From positions 3,224,001 through 3,288,000 of the forward strand of contig NZ_CP066306.1 in assembly GCF_016406145.1 (NCBI RefSeq): a DNA stretch of 64,000 bases, read 5' to 3'. Position numbers and translations under genes: made by a program. The stretch is from Pseudomonas putida. Its GTDB lineage: Bacteria > Pseudomonadota > Gammaproteobacteria > Pseudomonadales > Pseudomonadaceae. Below the pieces are notes generated by a model. The model saw nothing but the letters and a program-made list of their open reading frames with translations. It was not told the origin of the DNA and did no database searches. Below, in pieces: positions 35,301-43,676 of this stretch. Each line of letters begins with the position of its first letter. Positions within the stretch are counted from its first letter, which is position 1.

Positions 35301-35452
35301 GCCAGCAGGCGATTGGCACCGGGGTGATCGGCGGGATGCTCAGCGCCACACTGGCGGTGGTGTTCGTGCCGGTGTTCTTTGTGGTGGTGATGCGTTTGGC
35401 GCAGCGCCGTCACAAGCAAAACGCGGTCGACGCTAAACATGTAGTCGTGTGA
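32327..35452 (+). CDS. RND multidrug efflux pump, HAE1 family (AcrB/MexB type)
   Basis: The 1041-residue inner-membrane pump has twelve predicted transmembrane helices and two large periplasmic loops. The helix-4 proton-relay aspartates are present in G-I-L-V-D-D-A-I-V-V-V-E-N, and G-L-S-A-K-N-A-I-L-I-I-E-F in the second half supplies the conserved Lys. It expels hydrophobic compounds with proton import together with the upstream adaptor. No outer-membrane factor gene follows, so it must borrow a TolC/OprM-type channel from elsewhere. The substrate range cannot be read from the sequence. Confidence 0.94.
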   Translation: MPQFFIDRPVFAWVVALFILLAGALAIPQLPVAQYPNVAPPQVEIYAVYPGASAATMDESVVSLIEQELNGADNLLYFESQSSLGSATITATFEPGTHPDLAQVDVQNRLKVVESRLPRPVTQQGLQVEKVSTGFLLLGTLTSEDGSLDETALSDILARNVMNEIRRLKGVGKAQLYGSERAMRIWIDPGKLIGFSLTPNDVANAIAAQNAQVAPGSIGDLPARSTQEITANVVVKGQLSTPEEFSAIVLRANPDGSTVTIGDVARVEIGAQEYQYGTRLNGKPASAFSVQLAPGANAMETATLVRAKMQELSVYFPEGVKYDIPYDTSPFVKVSIQQVISTLFEAMLLVFAVMFLFLQNLRYTLIPTLVVPVALMGTFAVMLALGFSVNVLTLFGMVLAIGILVDDAIVVVENVERIMAEEGLPPKEATRKAMGQISGAIIGITLVLVAVFLPMAFMKGSVGVIYQQFSLSMAVSILFSAFLALSLTPALCATLLTPLPKGEHHESKGFFGWFNRNFERMSSGYERWVVQALKRSGRYLLVYGVLLAVLGYGFSQLPTAFLPTEDQGYTITDIQLPPGASRMRTEQVAAQIEAHNAQEPGVGNTTVILGFSFSGSGQNAALTFTTLKDWSERGADDSAQSIADRANAAFSRIRDAVAFSVLPPPIDGLGESTGFELRLQDRGGMGHAALMAARDELLAGAGKSKVLVNVREASLAESPQVQLEIDRRQANALGISFADIGAVLDTAVGSNYVNDFPNQGRMQRVVVQAEGDQRSQVEDLLKIHVRNSSGKMVPLGAFVQAKWVSGPVQLTRYNGYPAVSISGEPAAGYSSGEAMAEVERLVAQLPAGAGLEWTGLSLQERLSGSQAPLLMALSLLVVFLCLAALYESWSIPTAVLLVVPLGVLGAVLAVTLRGMPNDVFFKVGLITLIGLSAKNAILIIEFAKSLVDQGVDAVDAAVQAARLRLRPIVMTSLAFILGVVPLAIATGASSASQQAIGTGVIGGMLSATLAVVFVPVFFVVVMRLAQRRHKQNAVDAKHVVV

Positions 35453-35464
35453 TAAAACCACGCG

Positions 35465-35506
35465 AGGTCTGGCCTGCAAGACTGGCAACAATGTCAGGCC
35501 AGACCT
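35465..35506 (+). terminator. Strong hairpin after the RND operon
   Basis: Perfect 12-base arms AGGTCTGGCCTG (35465-35476) and CAGGCCAGACCT (35495-35506) are separated by 18 bases. The hairpin begins 12 bases after the pump stop and is a likely 3' end or processing signal, although no T-tract follows. Confidence 0.55.
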
Positions 35507-35620
35507 TGCACTATCCGCGGCTCGCAGACCCGTGGGTGTTAAACGGCACGCTGCAATGAAGCAACCCATGCGCTTGAAATTCGCTATGTTAATATTGCTT
35601 GCATCGGTGGAGGACCTGAA

Positions 35621-35890
35621 ATGAAACAAGCTCACGATATCAGTATCAGAAGCCAAATCCAGGAACTCGCAAAGCAGCATGGCGTGACTGGCAGCAAGGA
35701 TCGTTTCAGCGACTTGGCTAGCACGGTTACCCGGCTCTCTGGTGATGTCGTTGCACTCGATACCATCGAGAGAATGCTCGTGTCCCTCAAGAAGCAAGGC
35801 ATTTTGACCAAACAGCAGATTCTGCAGCTGGAAGCCAGTTACCTGCGCGAACAATCGTGTTCTGGCAGCGGACGTAACCTCAGCGCATGA
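35621..35890 (+). CDS. Putative antitoxin partner of the Fic protein
   Basis: The gene encodes an 89-residue, charged, mostly helical protein with no membrane segment. GGAGGA lies six bases before the ATG. Its stop overlaps the Fic start (ATGA, 35887-35890), the layout of class I fic modules in which a small antitoxin precedes the toxin. The inhibitory helix motif of known Fic antitoxins, (S/T)xxxE(G/N), is not obvious; the closest match is S-L-K-K-Q-G, with Gln in place of the key Glu. A role as antitoxin is therefore inferred from position and size, not from a recognised motif. The upstream region 35507-35620 is locally A+T-rich. Confidence 0.6.
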   Translation: MKQAHDISIRSQIQELAKQHGVTGSKDRFSDLASTVTRLSGDVVALDTIERMLVSLKKQGILTKQQILQLEASYLREQSCSGSGRNLSA

Positions 35891-37179
35891 TTTTCGACCC
35901 CTTTGATGACTATGAGTCCGCAGGCTACCTGCGTAATGCTTTCAAGTTCAAAGACCCCGAACAAATCAAGAAAATGGAGCATCTGGCCTTCGAGGCAAGC
36001 CTCGAGGAGGCCATTGCCCTGCTCGCTGCGCCCACGCGCATTACCTATGAAACCCTGCTTGAACTGCATGCACTGCTGTTCTCCGACTTCTATCCCTGGG
36101 CCGGCAGGGACCGCGCCGAAGTTGCGCCCAGGCTCGCGGTATTCAAGGGAACCGACTCCGACCCACGCCACACAGCGTTTTGCCCTCCTGATCAGATCAG
36201 GCATTGGGCCTCCCACGCCTTGAGACTTGGTCAGGATAGCGAGCGTTTCAGACAGCAACCCGGGGAAGTGCTTGGCTTGCTCGCCGATGCCCACCCTTTT
36301 CTGGATGGTAATGGTCGGGCCATCCTGCTGGTGTTCATGGAGCTTTGCCACAGGGCCGGGTTCGCCATTGATTGGTCTCGAACGACCAAAGAACAATACC
36401 TGACCGCCTTGAGCGCTGAGATCAACCAACCCTCCAAAGGCCATCTCGACCATTACCTGAAACCCTTCGTGATAGAGGTTTCAGACAGAAGCCAGTGGCC
36501 AGAAATCCTTGGCACAATCAAAGGACTTGATGGCCTGGACAAGGAAAACATCAGGTACGAAAGCCTGGATGACCCCGAGGTGCAGAAGCATTACACAGCT
36601 TATCGAGCGGTACCGATGCCTCTCCTATCTATCCTGATCCTCGCCGGCGGTCGCGGCCAGCGCATGGGCGGTCGTGATAAAGGGCTGGTGAGATGGCGTG
36701 ACGAACCGCTTGTGGCGCATGTACAGCAAGTGGTGCGGGCACTGAGTGACGATGTGGTGATCTCCTGCAATCGCAACCAGGACCTTTATCGGCCGTTTGC
36801 CGATCAACTGGTGTGCGACGCCGAGGCAGACTTCCCTGGGCCAATGGCTGGGGTGATCGCCGGGCTGACAGCGGCCAAGCATGAATGGGTAGTGGTGCTG
36901 GCTTGTGATGCGCCACTGATTGAGCGAGGGTTGATCGAGGATTTGCTGCAGTTGGCAGTGGCCAATGACTGTGCGGCCATGGTGCGTCAGGGTGAGTATT
37001 GGCAACCGATGTTCAGCGTGCTGCCGCGCAGGCTGCTGCCGCTGCTGAAGCAGGCCTGGGCGGCTGGAGAGCGGAGCTTGCAGAAGGCCCTGTTGCTGGG
37101 GCCGGTGCAGGCCCTGGAATGCCCCGAAGGTGACCCACGCTTGAGCAATTTCAACAGCCCTGAGCTGTTGCAGGGCTGA
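35887..37179 (+). CDS. Fic-domain protein fused in frame to MobA (molybdenum cofactor guanylyltransferase)
   Basis: One uninterrupted 430-codon frame holds two proteins. Residues 1 to about 240 are a Fic domain: flap R-L-A-V-F-K-G-T-D-S-D and active-site loop H-P-F-L-D-G-N-G-R-A-I-L at 136-147, with His136 for AMP transfer. The last arginine of the consensus HxFxxGNGRxxR is Leu here. From Met244 to 430 there is a complete MobA: L-A-G-G-R-G-Q-R-M-G-G-R-D-K-G-L nucleotide loop, F-P-G-P-M-A-G-V and V-L-A-C-D-A-P-L. MobA adds GMP to molybdopterin. The ATG at 36616 could start MobA alone, but no Shine-Dalgarno precedes it. Either the Fic stop codon was lost or the fusion is real. Confidence 0.85.
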   Translation: MIFDPFDDYESAGYLRNAFKFKDPEQIKKMEHLAFEASLEEAIALLAAPTRITYETLLELHALLFSDFYPWAGRDRAEVAPRLAVFKGTDSDPRHTAFCPPDQIRHWASHALRLGQDSERFRQQPGEVLGLLADAHPFLDGNGRAILLVFMELCHRAGFAIDWSRTTKEQYLTALSAEINQPSKGHLDHYLKPFVIEVSDRSQWPEILGTIKGLDGLDKENIRYESLDDPEVQKHYTAYRAVPMPLLSILILAGGRGQRMGGRDKGLVRWRDEPLVAHVQQVVRALSDDVVISCNRNQDLYRPFADQLVCDAEADFPGPMAGVIAGLTAAKHEWVVVLACDAPLIERGLIEDLLQLAVANDCAAMVRQGEYWQPMFSVLPRRLLPLLKQAWAAGERSLQKALLLGPVQALECPEGDPRLSNFNSPELLQG

Positions 37180-37204
37180 GCCATTGCCAACCGCACCAAT
37201 CCTG

Positions 37205-37284
37205 TCGCCGGCAAGCCGGCTCCTGCGGGTGCCACCAATGCCTTGAGAGCGGTGGGTACCTGTGGGAGCCGGCTTGCCGGCGAT
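37205..37284. repeat. REP pair (REPIN)
   Basis: TCGCCGGCAAGCCGGCTCC (from 37205) and its inverted partner at 37261-37283 flank about 34 bases between the convergent stops of the fic-mobA gene and the acyl-CoA ligase. The first copy has CCTGC where the others have CCCAC. Confidence 0.85.
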
Positions 37285-37303
37285 AGAGTCATCATTGAGC
37301 AAA

Positions 37304-38977
37304 TCATTGCTCAGGCAGCGACTCGATACTGATCTCGCGCATCCTGAATTTCTGTACCTTGCCGGTCACGGTCATGGGGAATTCATCGACGAAACGGAAG
37401 TACCTGGGCACCTTGAAATGCGCGATCCGCGCCCTCGCCCACTCGCGCAACTCGTCTGAAGCGACCTGATGCCCCGGGTGCAACCGCACCCAGGCGACGA
37501 TCTCCTCGCCATACTTGCTGCACGGCACACCGATCACCTGCACGTCGGCCACAGCCGGGTGGGTAAAGAAGAACTCCTCAAGCTCACGTGGGTAAATGTT
37601 CTCGCCCCCGCGGATGATCATGTCTTTGCTGCGCCCGACGATGCGCACATACCCCTGCTCGTCCATCACGGCCAGGTCACCGGTGTGCATCCAGCCCTCG
37701 CCATCGATGCTCTCGGCGGTGGCCTCGGGATTGTTCCAGTAGCCCAGCATCACGTTGTAGCCACGGGTGCACAGCTCACCTATATCGCCCCGCGGTACGG
37801 TATTGCCGTCGGCATCGATCACCTTGCTTTCAAGCCGTGGCTGAGTGCGGCCGACGCTGGTCACGCGGCGCTCCAAATCGTCGTTGGCGCCGGTCTGCAG
37901 CGATACCGGGCTGGTCTCGGTCATCCCGTAGGCAATCTGCACCTGGGCCATGTGCATCTCGTCGATCACTCGCCGCATCACTTCGATAGGGCACGTGGCG
38001 CCGGCCATGATCCCGGTGCGCAGGCTCGACAGGTCGAAGGCACCGCGCTGCGGGTGGTCCAGTTCTGCGATGAACATGGTCGGCACGCCATACAGTGCGG
38101 TGGCCTTTTCCTCGGCTACGGCCCGCAAGGTGGCCAACGGATCAAAGGCATCGTTGGGGTAGATCAGGGTGGAGCCGTGGGTCATGCAGCCAAGGTTGGC
38201 CATGACCATGCCAAAACAGTGGTACAACGGCACCGGTACGACGAGGCGATCGTGCTCGGTCAACCCCAGGCTTTCGCCGACCATGTAGCCGTTGTTGAGG
38301 ACGTTGTTGTGGCTGAGTGTGGCGCCCTTGGGGAAGCCGGTGGTGCCCGAGGTGTACTGGATATTGATCGGGTCACCAGGCTGCAATTGTGCCTGGCGCT
38401 CGGCCAGAGCTTGAGCACTCACGGCGTCGGCACGGGCCTGCAGGTCATGCCAGGCAAGCAGGCCTGACGGTGGCGCAATGGCAAGGCTCACTACCCCGCG
38501 CAGTTCCGGGAAGCGCTCACAGGCCAATGCGCCGGGCTGGCTGTTCGCCAGCTCCGGGATCAGGCCCAGCAACATGGCGTGGTAGTCGCACGTCTTGAAA
38601 GCATCGGCGCAGATCACCCACCGACAGCCCGACTGTCCCAGAGCGTACTCCAGCTCGGTTGCGCGGTAAGCCGGGTTGATATTGACCAGGATCGCGCCGA
38701 CCTTGGCACTGGCGAACTGGGTGATGCACCACTCGGCGCAATTGGGTGCCCAGATGCCCACGCGCTCACCCGGTTGCACGCCCAGGACCATGAGCGCACG
38801 GGCGTGCCGGTCGACGGCGTCGGCCAGTTGCTGCCAGGTGTAGCGCAGGGCCTGGTGACGCACGACCAGCGCCTCGCGGTCGGGGAAGCGGTTGACAGTG
38901 GCGTCGAAAGCGTCACCGATGCATTGGCTAAGCAAGGCCTTGCCCAGGTCGCCCTGGCTGTAGCTTGGCTGGGTCAT
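37304..38977 (-). CDS. AMP-dependent fatty/aryl acyl-CoA synthetase
   Basis: The product is 557 residues from the ATG at 38977. It is an adenylate-forming enzyme with the P-loop [21 protein letters not shown] and the hinge motif [16 protein letters not shown], ending with the catalytic lysine region G-K-V-Q-K-F-R-M-R. It activates a carboxylic acid to acyl-CoA. It directly follows the amine dehydrogenase subunit genes, and its leader carries AAGAATAACAA (38998-38988), a catabolite-repression-type motif also seen at qhpA and qhpB. The acid it activates may be the one produced from the amine by the aldehyde dehydrogenase at 44 kb. Chain length or aryl preference is not readable. Confidence 0.88.
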   Translation of the reverse strand: MTQPSYSQGDLGKALLSQCIGDAFDATVNRFPDREALVVRHQALRYTWQQLADAVDRHARALMVLGVQPGERVGIWAPNCAEWCITQFASAKVGAILVNINPAYRATELEYALGQSGCRWVICADAFKTCDYHAMLLGLIPELANSQPGALACERFPELRGVVSLAIAPPSGLLAWHDLQARADAVSAQALAERQAQLQPGDPINIQYTSGTTGFPKGATLSHNNVLNNGYMVGESLGLTEHDRLVVPVPLYHCFGMVMANLGCMTHGSTLIYPNDAFDPLATLRAVAEEKATALYGVPTMFIAELDHPQRGAFDLSSLRTGIMAGATCPIEVMRRVIDEMHMAQVQIAYGMTETSPVSLQTGANDDLERRVTSVGRTQPRLESKVIDADGNTVPRGDIGELCTRGYNVMLGYWNNPEATAESIDGEGWMHTGDLAVMDEQGYVRIVGRSKDMIIRGGENIYPRELEEFFFTHPAVADVQVIGVPCSKYGEEIVAWVRLHPGHQVASDELREWARARIAHFKVPRYFRFVDEFPMTVTGKVQKFRMREISIESLPEQ

Positions 38978-38987
38978 GGGTGCTCTC

Positions 38988-38998
38988 TTGTTATTCTT
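38988..38998 (-). promoter_or_regulatory. AAnAAnAA (Hfq/Crc) motif before the acyl-CoA ligase
   Basis: On the minus strand AAGAATAACAA lies 10-20 bases upstream of the ATG at 38977, over the ribosome-binding region. This is the A-rich catabolite activity motif at which Hfq and Crc block translation in Pseudomonas. Confidence 0.55.
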
Positions 38999-39053
38999 GT
39001 GGTGGTGGAACCGGCCCAGTCGCCGGTTTTGCCGGCAACTGGGCCAACACAAA

Positions 39054-40175
39054 CTACCTGACAAATACCTGCGGCGTGGTAGTGGACATGTCCCCGCCCG
39101 GCAACTTGATGTTCTTCACCTTCTCGAGTGTTTGAGGGTCGAATACCGCCAGGTCATTGAACGTGCCACCCAAGTACAACTTGTCGCCCTTCTTGTCGAA
39201 GGTCACACAGTAGTAAGTGTGCTCAAGGTTAGCCGCCTTGATCAGCTTGCGCTCCTTGATATCGTACCGCGCCAGGCGGTTGAGCACGCCATACATCTGG
39301 TTCGGGTCCTTTGGCGAGCGCAGGCCGGTGAAGTACAGCTCGGTCAGGTCAGCGAACTCCTGCGTGTGAGTCTTGCCTGTCTTGAGATCCACACTCAGGT
39401 AGCCGTACAGCAGCTCGGCGGTAGTGGGGTCCTGCTTGTCGTCCTTGAACCTGGCAATGGTGTAGAGCATCGAGAACTCATGGCGCGGGCTTTGGTGCGG
39501 CCAGAAGTACAGCACATCAGGTGCGCTGTAGCCTTTGCGGTTCCAGGTGCGCAAGGGCAGCGCCACCTCGTACTTGCCGGTTTTGACGTCCATCTTGTAT
39601 ATATCCGGCCCGGCCACGAACAGGCTGCCGTCGTCGGCGGCGCGCATCAGGTACACCTGGCGCGGCATCGGGAAGGTGCGCACCGGCTTGGCGTCGACAC
39701 CATCGGCGGTACGGAACACTTCCAGGCGCGGCGGCTTGACCACGTAGTGGTCGTTCAGGCGCTGGCTGGGGTTGACCGTGGCATACACCTCTTTGCCGTC
39801 AGGGCTGATGGCAAACGAGTACATCGACTTGCCGACTTCGCCGGGCACGCTGGACAGGTTAGCGTGGAAGGTGGTCTTGCAGGTGTCCAGGTCGATGCCG
39901 TAGATGTCCGCGTAGTGGTTGTTGAGCACATAGGCGGTGCGGTTGTCCGGCGCCATCATCGCGGTGCCAGGGCCGAACGCATCCGGCATGCGGCAGCTCT
40001 TGTACAGCGTGTCGCTGGCTACATCGACCACGTGCAGGTTGTTCGGGTAGTTGGTGGCGATCAGGTATTCCTTGCCGGCCTTGAGGGCGGGCCCGGTATC
40101 ATCGGCCTGTACCGCCCAGGTGCAGGCCGTGGCGGCGACGGTGAGCGCGAGCTGCGCGCAAAGTCCAGGTTTCAT
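39054..40175 (-). CDS. qhpB: Quinohemoprotein amine dehydrogenase beta subunit
   Basis: This 373-residue periplasmic protein has a signal peptide (cleavage about A-V-Q-A-D) and a seven-bladed beta-propeller of the YVTN type ([33 protein letters not shown]). In quinohemoprotein amine dehydrogenase it holds the active site together with the cross-linked gamma subunit encoded next upstream. The ATG at 40175 has AAGGGGA at correct spacing and is preferred over 40193. AACAAGAA lies just upstream on the minus strand. The gene order alpha-radical SAM-gamma-beta is that of known qhp/pea operons. Confidence 0.9.
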   Translation of the reverse strand: MKPGLCAQLALTVAATACTWAVQADDTGPALKAGKEYLIATNYPNNLHVVDVASDTLYKSCRMPDAFGPGTAMMAPDNRTAYVLNNHYADIYGIDLDTCKTTFHANLSSVPGEVGKSMYSFAISPDGKEVYATVNPSQRLNDHYVVKPPRLEVFRTADGVDAKPVRTFPMPRQVYLMRAADDGSLFVAGPDIYKMDVKTGKYEVALPLRTWNRKGYSAPDVLYFWPHQSPRHEFSMLYTIARFKDDKQDPTTAELLYGYLSVDLKTGKTHTQEFADLTELYFTGLRSPKDPNQMYGVLNRLARYDIKERKLIKAANLEHTYYCVTFDKKGDKLYLGGTFNDLAVFDPQTLEKVKNIKLPGGDMSTTTPQVFVR

Positions 40176-40192
40176 GCGGTTTCCCCTTGTCA

Positions 40193-40200
40193 TTCTTGTT
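40193..40200 (-). promoter_or_regulatory. AAnAAnAA (Hfq/Crc) motif before qhpB
   Basis: AACAAGAA on the minus strand (40200-40193) ends 17 bases before the chosen qhpB start, just upstream of its Shine-Dalgarno. It lies inside the gap between qhpC and qhpB, so it would act on this gene separately. Confidence 0.45.
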
Positions 40201-40207
40201 GGGCCGG

Positions 40208-40531
40208 TTATTTGTCTTTCGGGAACACGGTGCCGAGGTTGCGCCAGTCATCCTGGGAGTTGGTCGCCTGGGCGTTCCAGTCCTGGTAGGTGCTCATCAT
40301 GTCCGGCACCTGGGCCGGCCACCAGCAAGGGTCGGAGCAGCCATACAGGTCGGCTTCCATCGGCTGGCACAGCGAGCTGACACCACCAAAGGCGTCGACT
40401 TCCCAGCCTGGGTCGGTGGTGGCGGTGCACCCGGCTACCGCGCTCATGGCCATGACTTCTTCGACGCGATCTTCGGCGGCGGCCTGCTCAAGGATGCGCG
40501 CCTTGTTGTTGAGGGGCTTCAAGTGCTTCAT
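40208..40531 (-). CDS. qhpC: Quinohemoprotein amine dehydrogenase gamma subunit (CTQ-bearing)
   Basis: This 107-residue precursor carries a leader that is cut off. Removing 28 residues aligns every special residue with the known P. putida structure: Cys35/Glu44, Cys55/Asp61 and Cys69/Asp77 become the three thioether pairs (mature 7-16, 27-33, 41-49), and Cys65 with Trp71 (mature 37 and 43) form the cysteine tryptophylquinone cofactor. All are present, so the subunit should be fully functional. The thioethers are made by the radical SAM enzyme encoded one base upstream. It oxidises primary amines to aldehydes in the periplasm with the alpha and beta subunits. Confidence 0.95.
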   Translation of the reverse strand: MKHLKPLNNKARILEQAAAEDRVEEVMAMSAVAGCTATTDPGWEVDAFGGVSSLCQPMEADLYGCSDPCWWPAQVPDMMSTYQDWNAQATNSQDDWRNLGTVFPKDK

Positions 40532-40532
40532 G

Positions 40533-41963
40533 TCAGTGCGCCTTCCGCGGGGTAATGTAGCGATCGATGAAGGCCGGGTTGGCGGCCATGATGCGGCTGT
40601 AGACCTCGATGCCGAAGTCGACCCAATCGCGCATCAGCTCGCAATAGTGGTAGGTCGGGTGCTGCGGGTCGCCGTAGCGTGCGTAGCTCTCGTGGTAGCA
40701 GCCGCCGGAGCACAGGTTGCGGATGCGGCAGCTCTCACAACCGGTGTTGCTGCGGTCCAGACGCTGGGACAGGAAGTCATTGAGCTGCGCCTGCTTGACG
40801 CCCTGGTGCACGTTGCCGAAGGTCGGCAGGCTAGAGCCGGTGAAGCGGTGGCAAAGGTTCAGCTCTCCCTCGTGGTCCACCGCCAGCATCTTCAACCCGG
40901 CGCCGCACGGCAGGGCTTTCTTGTGACCCTCGTGAATGTCGGTGATCAGCTGGTGCAAGTTGGAGAAGCCGATGTTGCGGTGCTCCAGGGCGGCTTCCAG
41001 GTAACGGCGGCCCAGCGCCTTCATGTTGGCGAAGACTTCGACCAGCTCATCGCCGGTGAGGTTGAAGTCGGCCATGTCGCCGGAGGTGACCGGGGCGAAG
41101 CCGACTTCAGCGAACCCCATCTCGTTGAACAAGTGGTTCCAGATGGTCTCGACATCGGTGATGCCGCGGGTCAGGGTCACCCGCGCGCCGACCGGGCGGC
41201 TGGTGTAGCGCGACAGCAGCATGTCGGCCTTGCGCCGCACCACGTCATAGGTGCCCTGCCCGCCCACGGTGATGCGGTTGCGGTCGTGCACGGTCTTGGG
41301 CCCGTCGATGCTCACCGAGAGGCCGAAGCGGTGGGCGTTCAGCCAGTCGACGGTCTCTTCGGTGAGCAGCGTGGCGTTGGTGGTCATGATGAACTCCACC
41401 TGCTTGCCCGCCTCGGCGAAGCGCCGCTCGCAGTAGGCCACCATGTGCTCGATCAGCGGCCGGTTGGACAACGGCTCGCCGCCGAAGAACACCACGCTGT
41501 AGCGCTGTTCGTCGGGGGACTCCTTGAGCAGCATCTCCACCGAAGCTTCGGCAGTGGCCGTGCTCATCTTCTTGCCGGCGGACGGTTTGTCCAAGTCTTC
41601 CTTGTAGCAGTAGGTGCAGCTCAGGTTGCAGCCGGTGTTGACGTTCAGCACCACGGTGTTGAGTGCGGTGCGCTCGACCTGCTTGAGGGCGATTTCCGGG
41701 GTCAGCGGCGAGCCGTCACTGACCAGCTCCAGGGCGATCAGCTCGCGCAGGGTTTCCTGGATGTCCTGGCCGGCGAACCGCTGGCCGAGACGCTGGGTCA
41801 GCTCCTCGGCGCTGCAACCTTGCTGGCGCAGGGTGTCGATGATGCCGCCGGTCACCGCATCGGCGGCGAACAGCGAACTGCTGGGGATATGGAACAGCAT
41901 GCGGTCGGCGTCGACCTGCACTTCGTGCAGGTTACGCTCGACCAGGTTCAGTAGTGCGCCCAT
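40533..41963 (-). CDS. qhpD: Radical SAM/SPASM thioether-forming maturase for the QHNDH gamma subunit
   Basis: This 476-residue cytoplasmic enzyme has the radical SAM cluster at C112-x3-C116-x2-C119 ([12 protein letters not shown]) and a C-terminal SPASM region with many cysteines (L-N-L-C-H-R-F, then [14 protein letters not shown]). QhpD introduces the Cys-to-Asp/Glu thioether bridges into QhpC before export. An N-terminal PqqD/RRE-like segment (residues about 15-90) probably binds the peptide leader. It lies between the alpha and gamma subunit genes, 50 bases after qhpA, with CGGAGG before the ATG. Confidence 0.94.
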   Translation of the reverse strand: MGALLNLVERNLHEVQVDADRMLFHIPSSSLFAADAVTGGIIDTLRQQGCSAEELTQRLGQRFAGQDIQETLRELIALELVSDGSPLTPEIALKQVERTALNTVVLNVNTGCNLSCTYCYKEDLDKPSAGKKMSTATAEASVEMLLKESPDEQRYSVVFFGGEPLSNRPLIEHMVAYCERRFAEAGKQVEFIMTTNATLLTEETVDWLNAHRFGLSVSIDGPKTVHDRNRITVGGQGTYDVVRRKADMLLSRYTSRPVGARVTLTRGITDVETIWNHLFNEMGFAEVGFAPVTSGDMADFNLTGDELVEVFANMKALGRRYLEAALEHRNIGFSNLHQLITDIHEGHKKALPCGAGLKMLAVDHEGELNLCHRFTGSSLPTFGNVHQGVKQAQLNDFLSQRLDRSNTGCESCRIRNLCSGGCYHESYARYGDPQHPTYHYCELMRDWVDFGIEVYSRIMAANPAFIDRYITPRKAH

Positions 41964-42013
41964 GGCGACCTCCGAGTAATCGATCCGTTAGATATGCGCC
42001 TGGCAACCGGCCC

Positions 42014-43579
42014 TTAAGGCAAAGGCGGGTTGTTCCAGCGCTGAACAGTAACGATCATGTGCCCCTCGCCCGTCTGGCCGCCGTCAGCCAGGGTGGCGAT
42101 CACTTTCAGGTTGCCGGCGTTGTTGGTCATCATCTTGCGCGCCGGGTTCGGCCCCGCGCCGCCTGGCACGAACACTCCGTCGGCCTGCATCTGTCCGGCG
42201 AACTTGACGTCTTCGTCTTCGACCGCCCGCTCGTTGAACGGCTCGACCTTCCAGGTCGCCGGCAGATAGCCGATGCGCAGCGGCTGGCCGCTGGCGTCCT
42301 TGCCCCAGGCTTCGGCCTCGAAGCGGCCCTGGACTTTCGGCACCGAGGCGCCGTTTCCGCCGATACGGGCGATGGAAAACGCCGGTACCACCTTCACTTC
42401 CTCGACCTTGTCGTACACCGCCAGCTTGACGCCCTTCAGCGCGCCCACCGCCACTTCACGCTGCCCTGGCTTAGCGTCGGCCGCAGCGCGCGCCTTGACC
42501 CGCACCAGGGTGGGGGTCTGTTCCAGCACTTCGGTCACTTCGACACCTGCGCCCAGGTCCGGCTTACCGTCCAGGCCGGTGCCCACCAGGCTGATCTCGC
42601 TTTCGCCGCCGGCCTTGATGAACTGCGGTTGCACCGCCAGCAAGCGTGCCTTGCCCTCCTTCACTGCGGTGAAGTCAAGCCCGCGCTCATCATGATCGGC
42701 TTCATACATGCGGCCTTTCATCTCGCCATCGAGTGCCGCGAAAACCTGGCGCAGGCTGGCCTCGCCGATCTTGACATTGCCGCGCCACTCGTAGCCGTTG
42801 TAGAGGATCGCCGAGCCGCTGCCGTTGAACGGCGTGCCGTCGGCGTAGATACCTTTGACGTCGACCTTGAAGGTATCGCCCTGGTCGGGGCTGACGGTCA
42901 TCACCCCACGCACATCGCCCTTGGCGAGCATATGGCCGCTGAAAGCCCACTGCCCCGGCAAAGTATCGGCCTTGGGCTTGGCCTTCTGCCATTCAGCCCA
43001 AGCCGGGCTTTCCAGCGGGAAGCGCTTGGCCAGCTCCGGTACCACCTGTTTCAGGGCGATGTCCAGCCAATTACGGTCGCGGGCCTGGGCCTGGTATTCC
43101 AGCGACGGCCATTGGCTGAGGTGGAAGTTGACCAAGTGCTCCCATTCCTGCGCCGGACGGCGCTGCAGGGCCACGCGGGCACCGGAGTGGCAGCGGCCGC
43201 AGGTTTCGCTGAGCTGGGTGTCGAAATGCTCGACGGTATTGAGGCGGCGCTCCATGGCGTAGCGCACGCCGTCGGTTTCGCTCGGCGCCAGGCCTTGCTG
43301 GTCGGCCAGGTACTTGACCAGGGTGCGGCGGTCGTCGTCACTGATCTGCAGGCCGTGCATCACCTGCATGCGGGCGATGCTCATCAGCCAACCCTCGGGC
43401 GTCTTGCGCTGATGGCTGATGCGGCTGTAGGTATCGTTGCCCTCGGGGATATGGCACCCCATGCACTTGTTCTGCAACAGGGTCGCACCCTGCTCGGCCG
43501 CCATGGCCTGGGTGCCCAGCAGTGCGGCGGCGACAAGCGCCAGTTTGCCCGCATGCCGCCGGAGTCGAGTCGTCTTCAA
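42014..43579 (-). CDS. qhpA: Quinohemoprotein amine dehydrogenase alpha subunit (diheme cytochrome c)
   Basis: The 521-residue periplasmic protein carries two CxxCH heme c sites: C39-M-G-C42-H43 and C127-G-R-C130-H131, followed by three beta-rich domains. It passes electrons from the CTQ site to a soluble acceptor. I chose a TTG start at 43579 because GTGGAGGT lies seven bases upstream and the resulting N-terminus is a clean signal peptide (M-K-T-T-R-L-R-R, hydrophobic core, A-M-A-A). The longer ATG frame from 43672 lacks these. An AAGAACAACAA motif overlaps the leader. It is the first gene of the qhpA-D-C-B operon. Confidence 0.92.
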   Translation of the reverse strand: MKTTRLRRHAGKLALVAAALLGTQAMAAEQGATLLQNKCMGCHIPEGNDTYSRISHQRKTPEGWLMSIARMQVMHGLQISDDDRRTLVKYLADQQGLAPSETDGVRYAMERRLNTVEHFDTQLSETCGRCHSGARVALQRRPAQEWEHLVNFHLSQWPSLEYQAQARDRNWLDIALKQVVPELAKRFPLESPAWAEWQKAKPKADTLPGQWAFSGHMLAKGDVRGVMTVSPDQGDTFKVDVKGIYADGTPFNGSGSAILYNGYEWRGNVKIGEASLRQVFAALDGEMKGRMYEADHDERGLDFTAVKEGKARLLAVQPQFIKAGGESEISLVGTGLDGKPDLGAGVEVTEVLEQTPTLVRVKARAAADAKPGQREVAVGALKGVKLAVYDKVEEVKVVPAFSIARIGGNGASVPKVQGRFEAEAWGKDASGQPLRIGYLPATWKVEPFNERAVEDEDVKFAGQMQADGVFVPGGAGPNPARKMMTNNAGNLKVIATLADGGQTGEGHMIVTVQRWNNPPLP

Positions 43580-43595
43580 GGTCAGACCTCCACGG

Positions 43596-43606
43596 TTGTT
43601 GTTCTT
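43596..43606 (-). promoter_or_regulatory. AAnAAnAA (Hfq/Crc) motif at the qhpA ribosome binding site
   Basis: AAGAACAACAA on the minus strand ends about five bases before the GGAGG of qhpA. The motif is repeated in register (two overlapping AAnAAnAA) and is the best match of the four in this island. Catabolite repression of amine oxidation is the expected consequence. Confidence 0.6.
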
Positions 43607-43638
43607 ATCGTTTTCGCACGCTTTGGTACAGCAGGTGT

Positions 43639-43676
43639 GCATGTGGCAGTTGTGATACAGAAACTGTGCCACATGC
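43639..43676. promoter_or_regulatory. Inverted repeat upstream of qhpA
   Basis: GCATGTGGCAGTT (43639-43651) and AACTGTGCCACATGC (43662-43676) are near-perfect inverted arms, offset by a two-base insertion, 60-97 bases upstream of the qhpA start. The arms carry TGGCA, as in a -24 sigma-54 box (minus strand TGGCACAGTTTCTGT, with GT instead of GC at -12). It could be an operator, a degenerate sigma-54 promoter or an RNA hairpin. The whole stretch 43580-44060 is intergenic and holds this, a degraded REP pair and the sigma-54 promoter listed separately. Confidence 0.5.
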
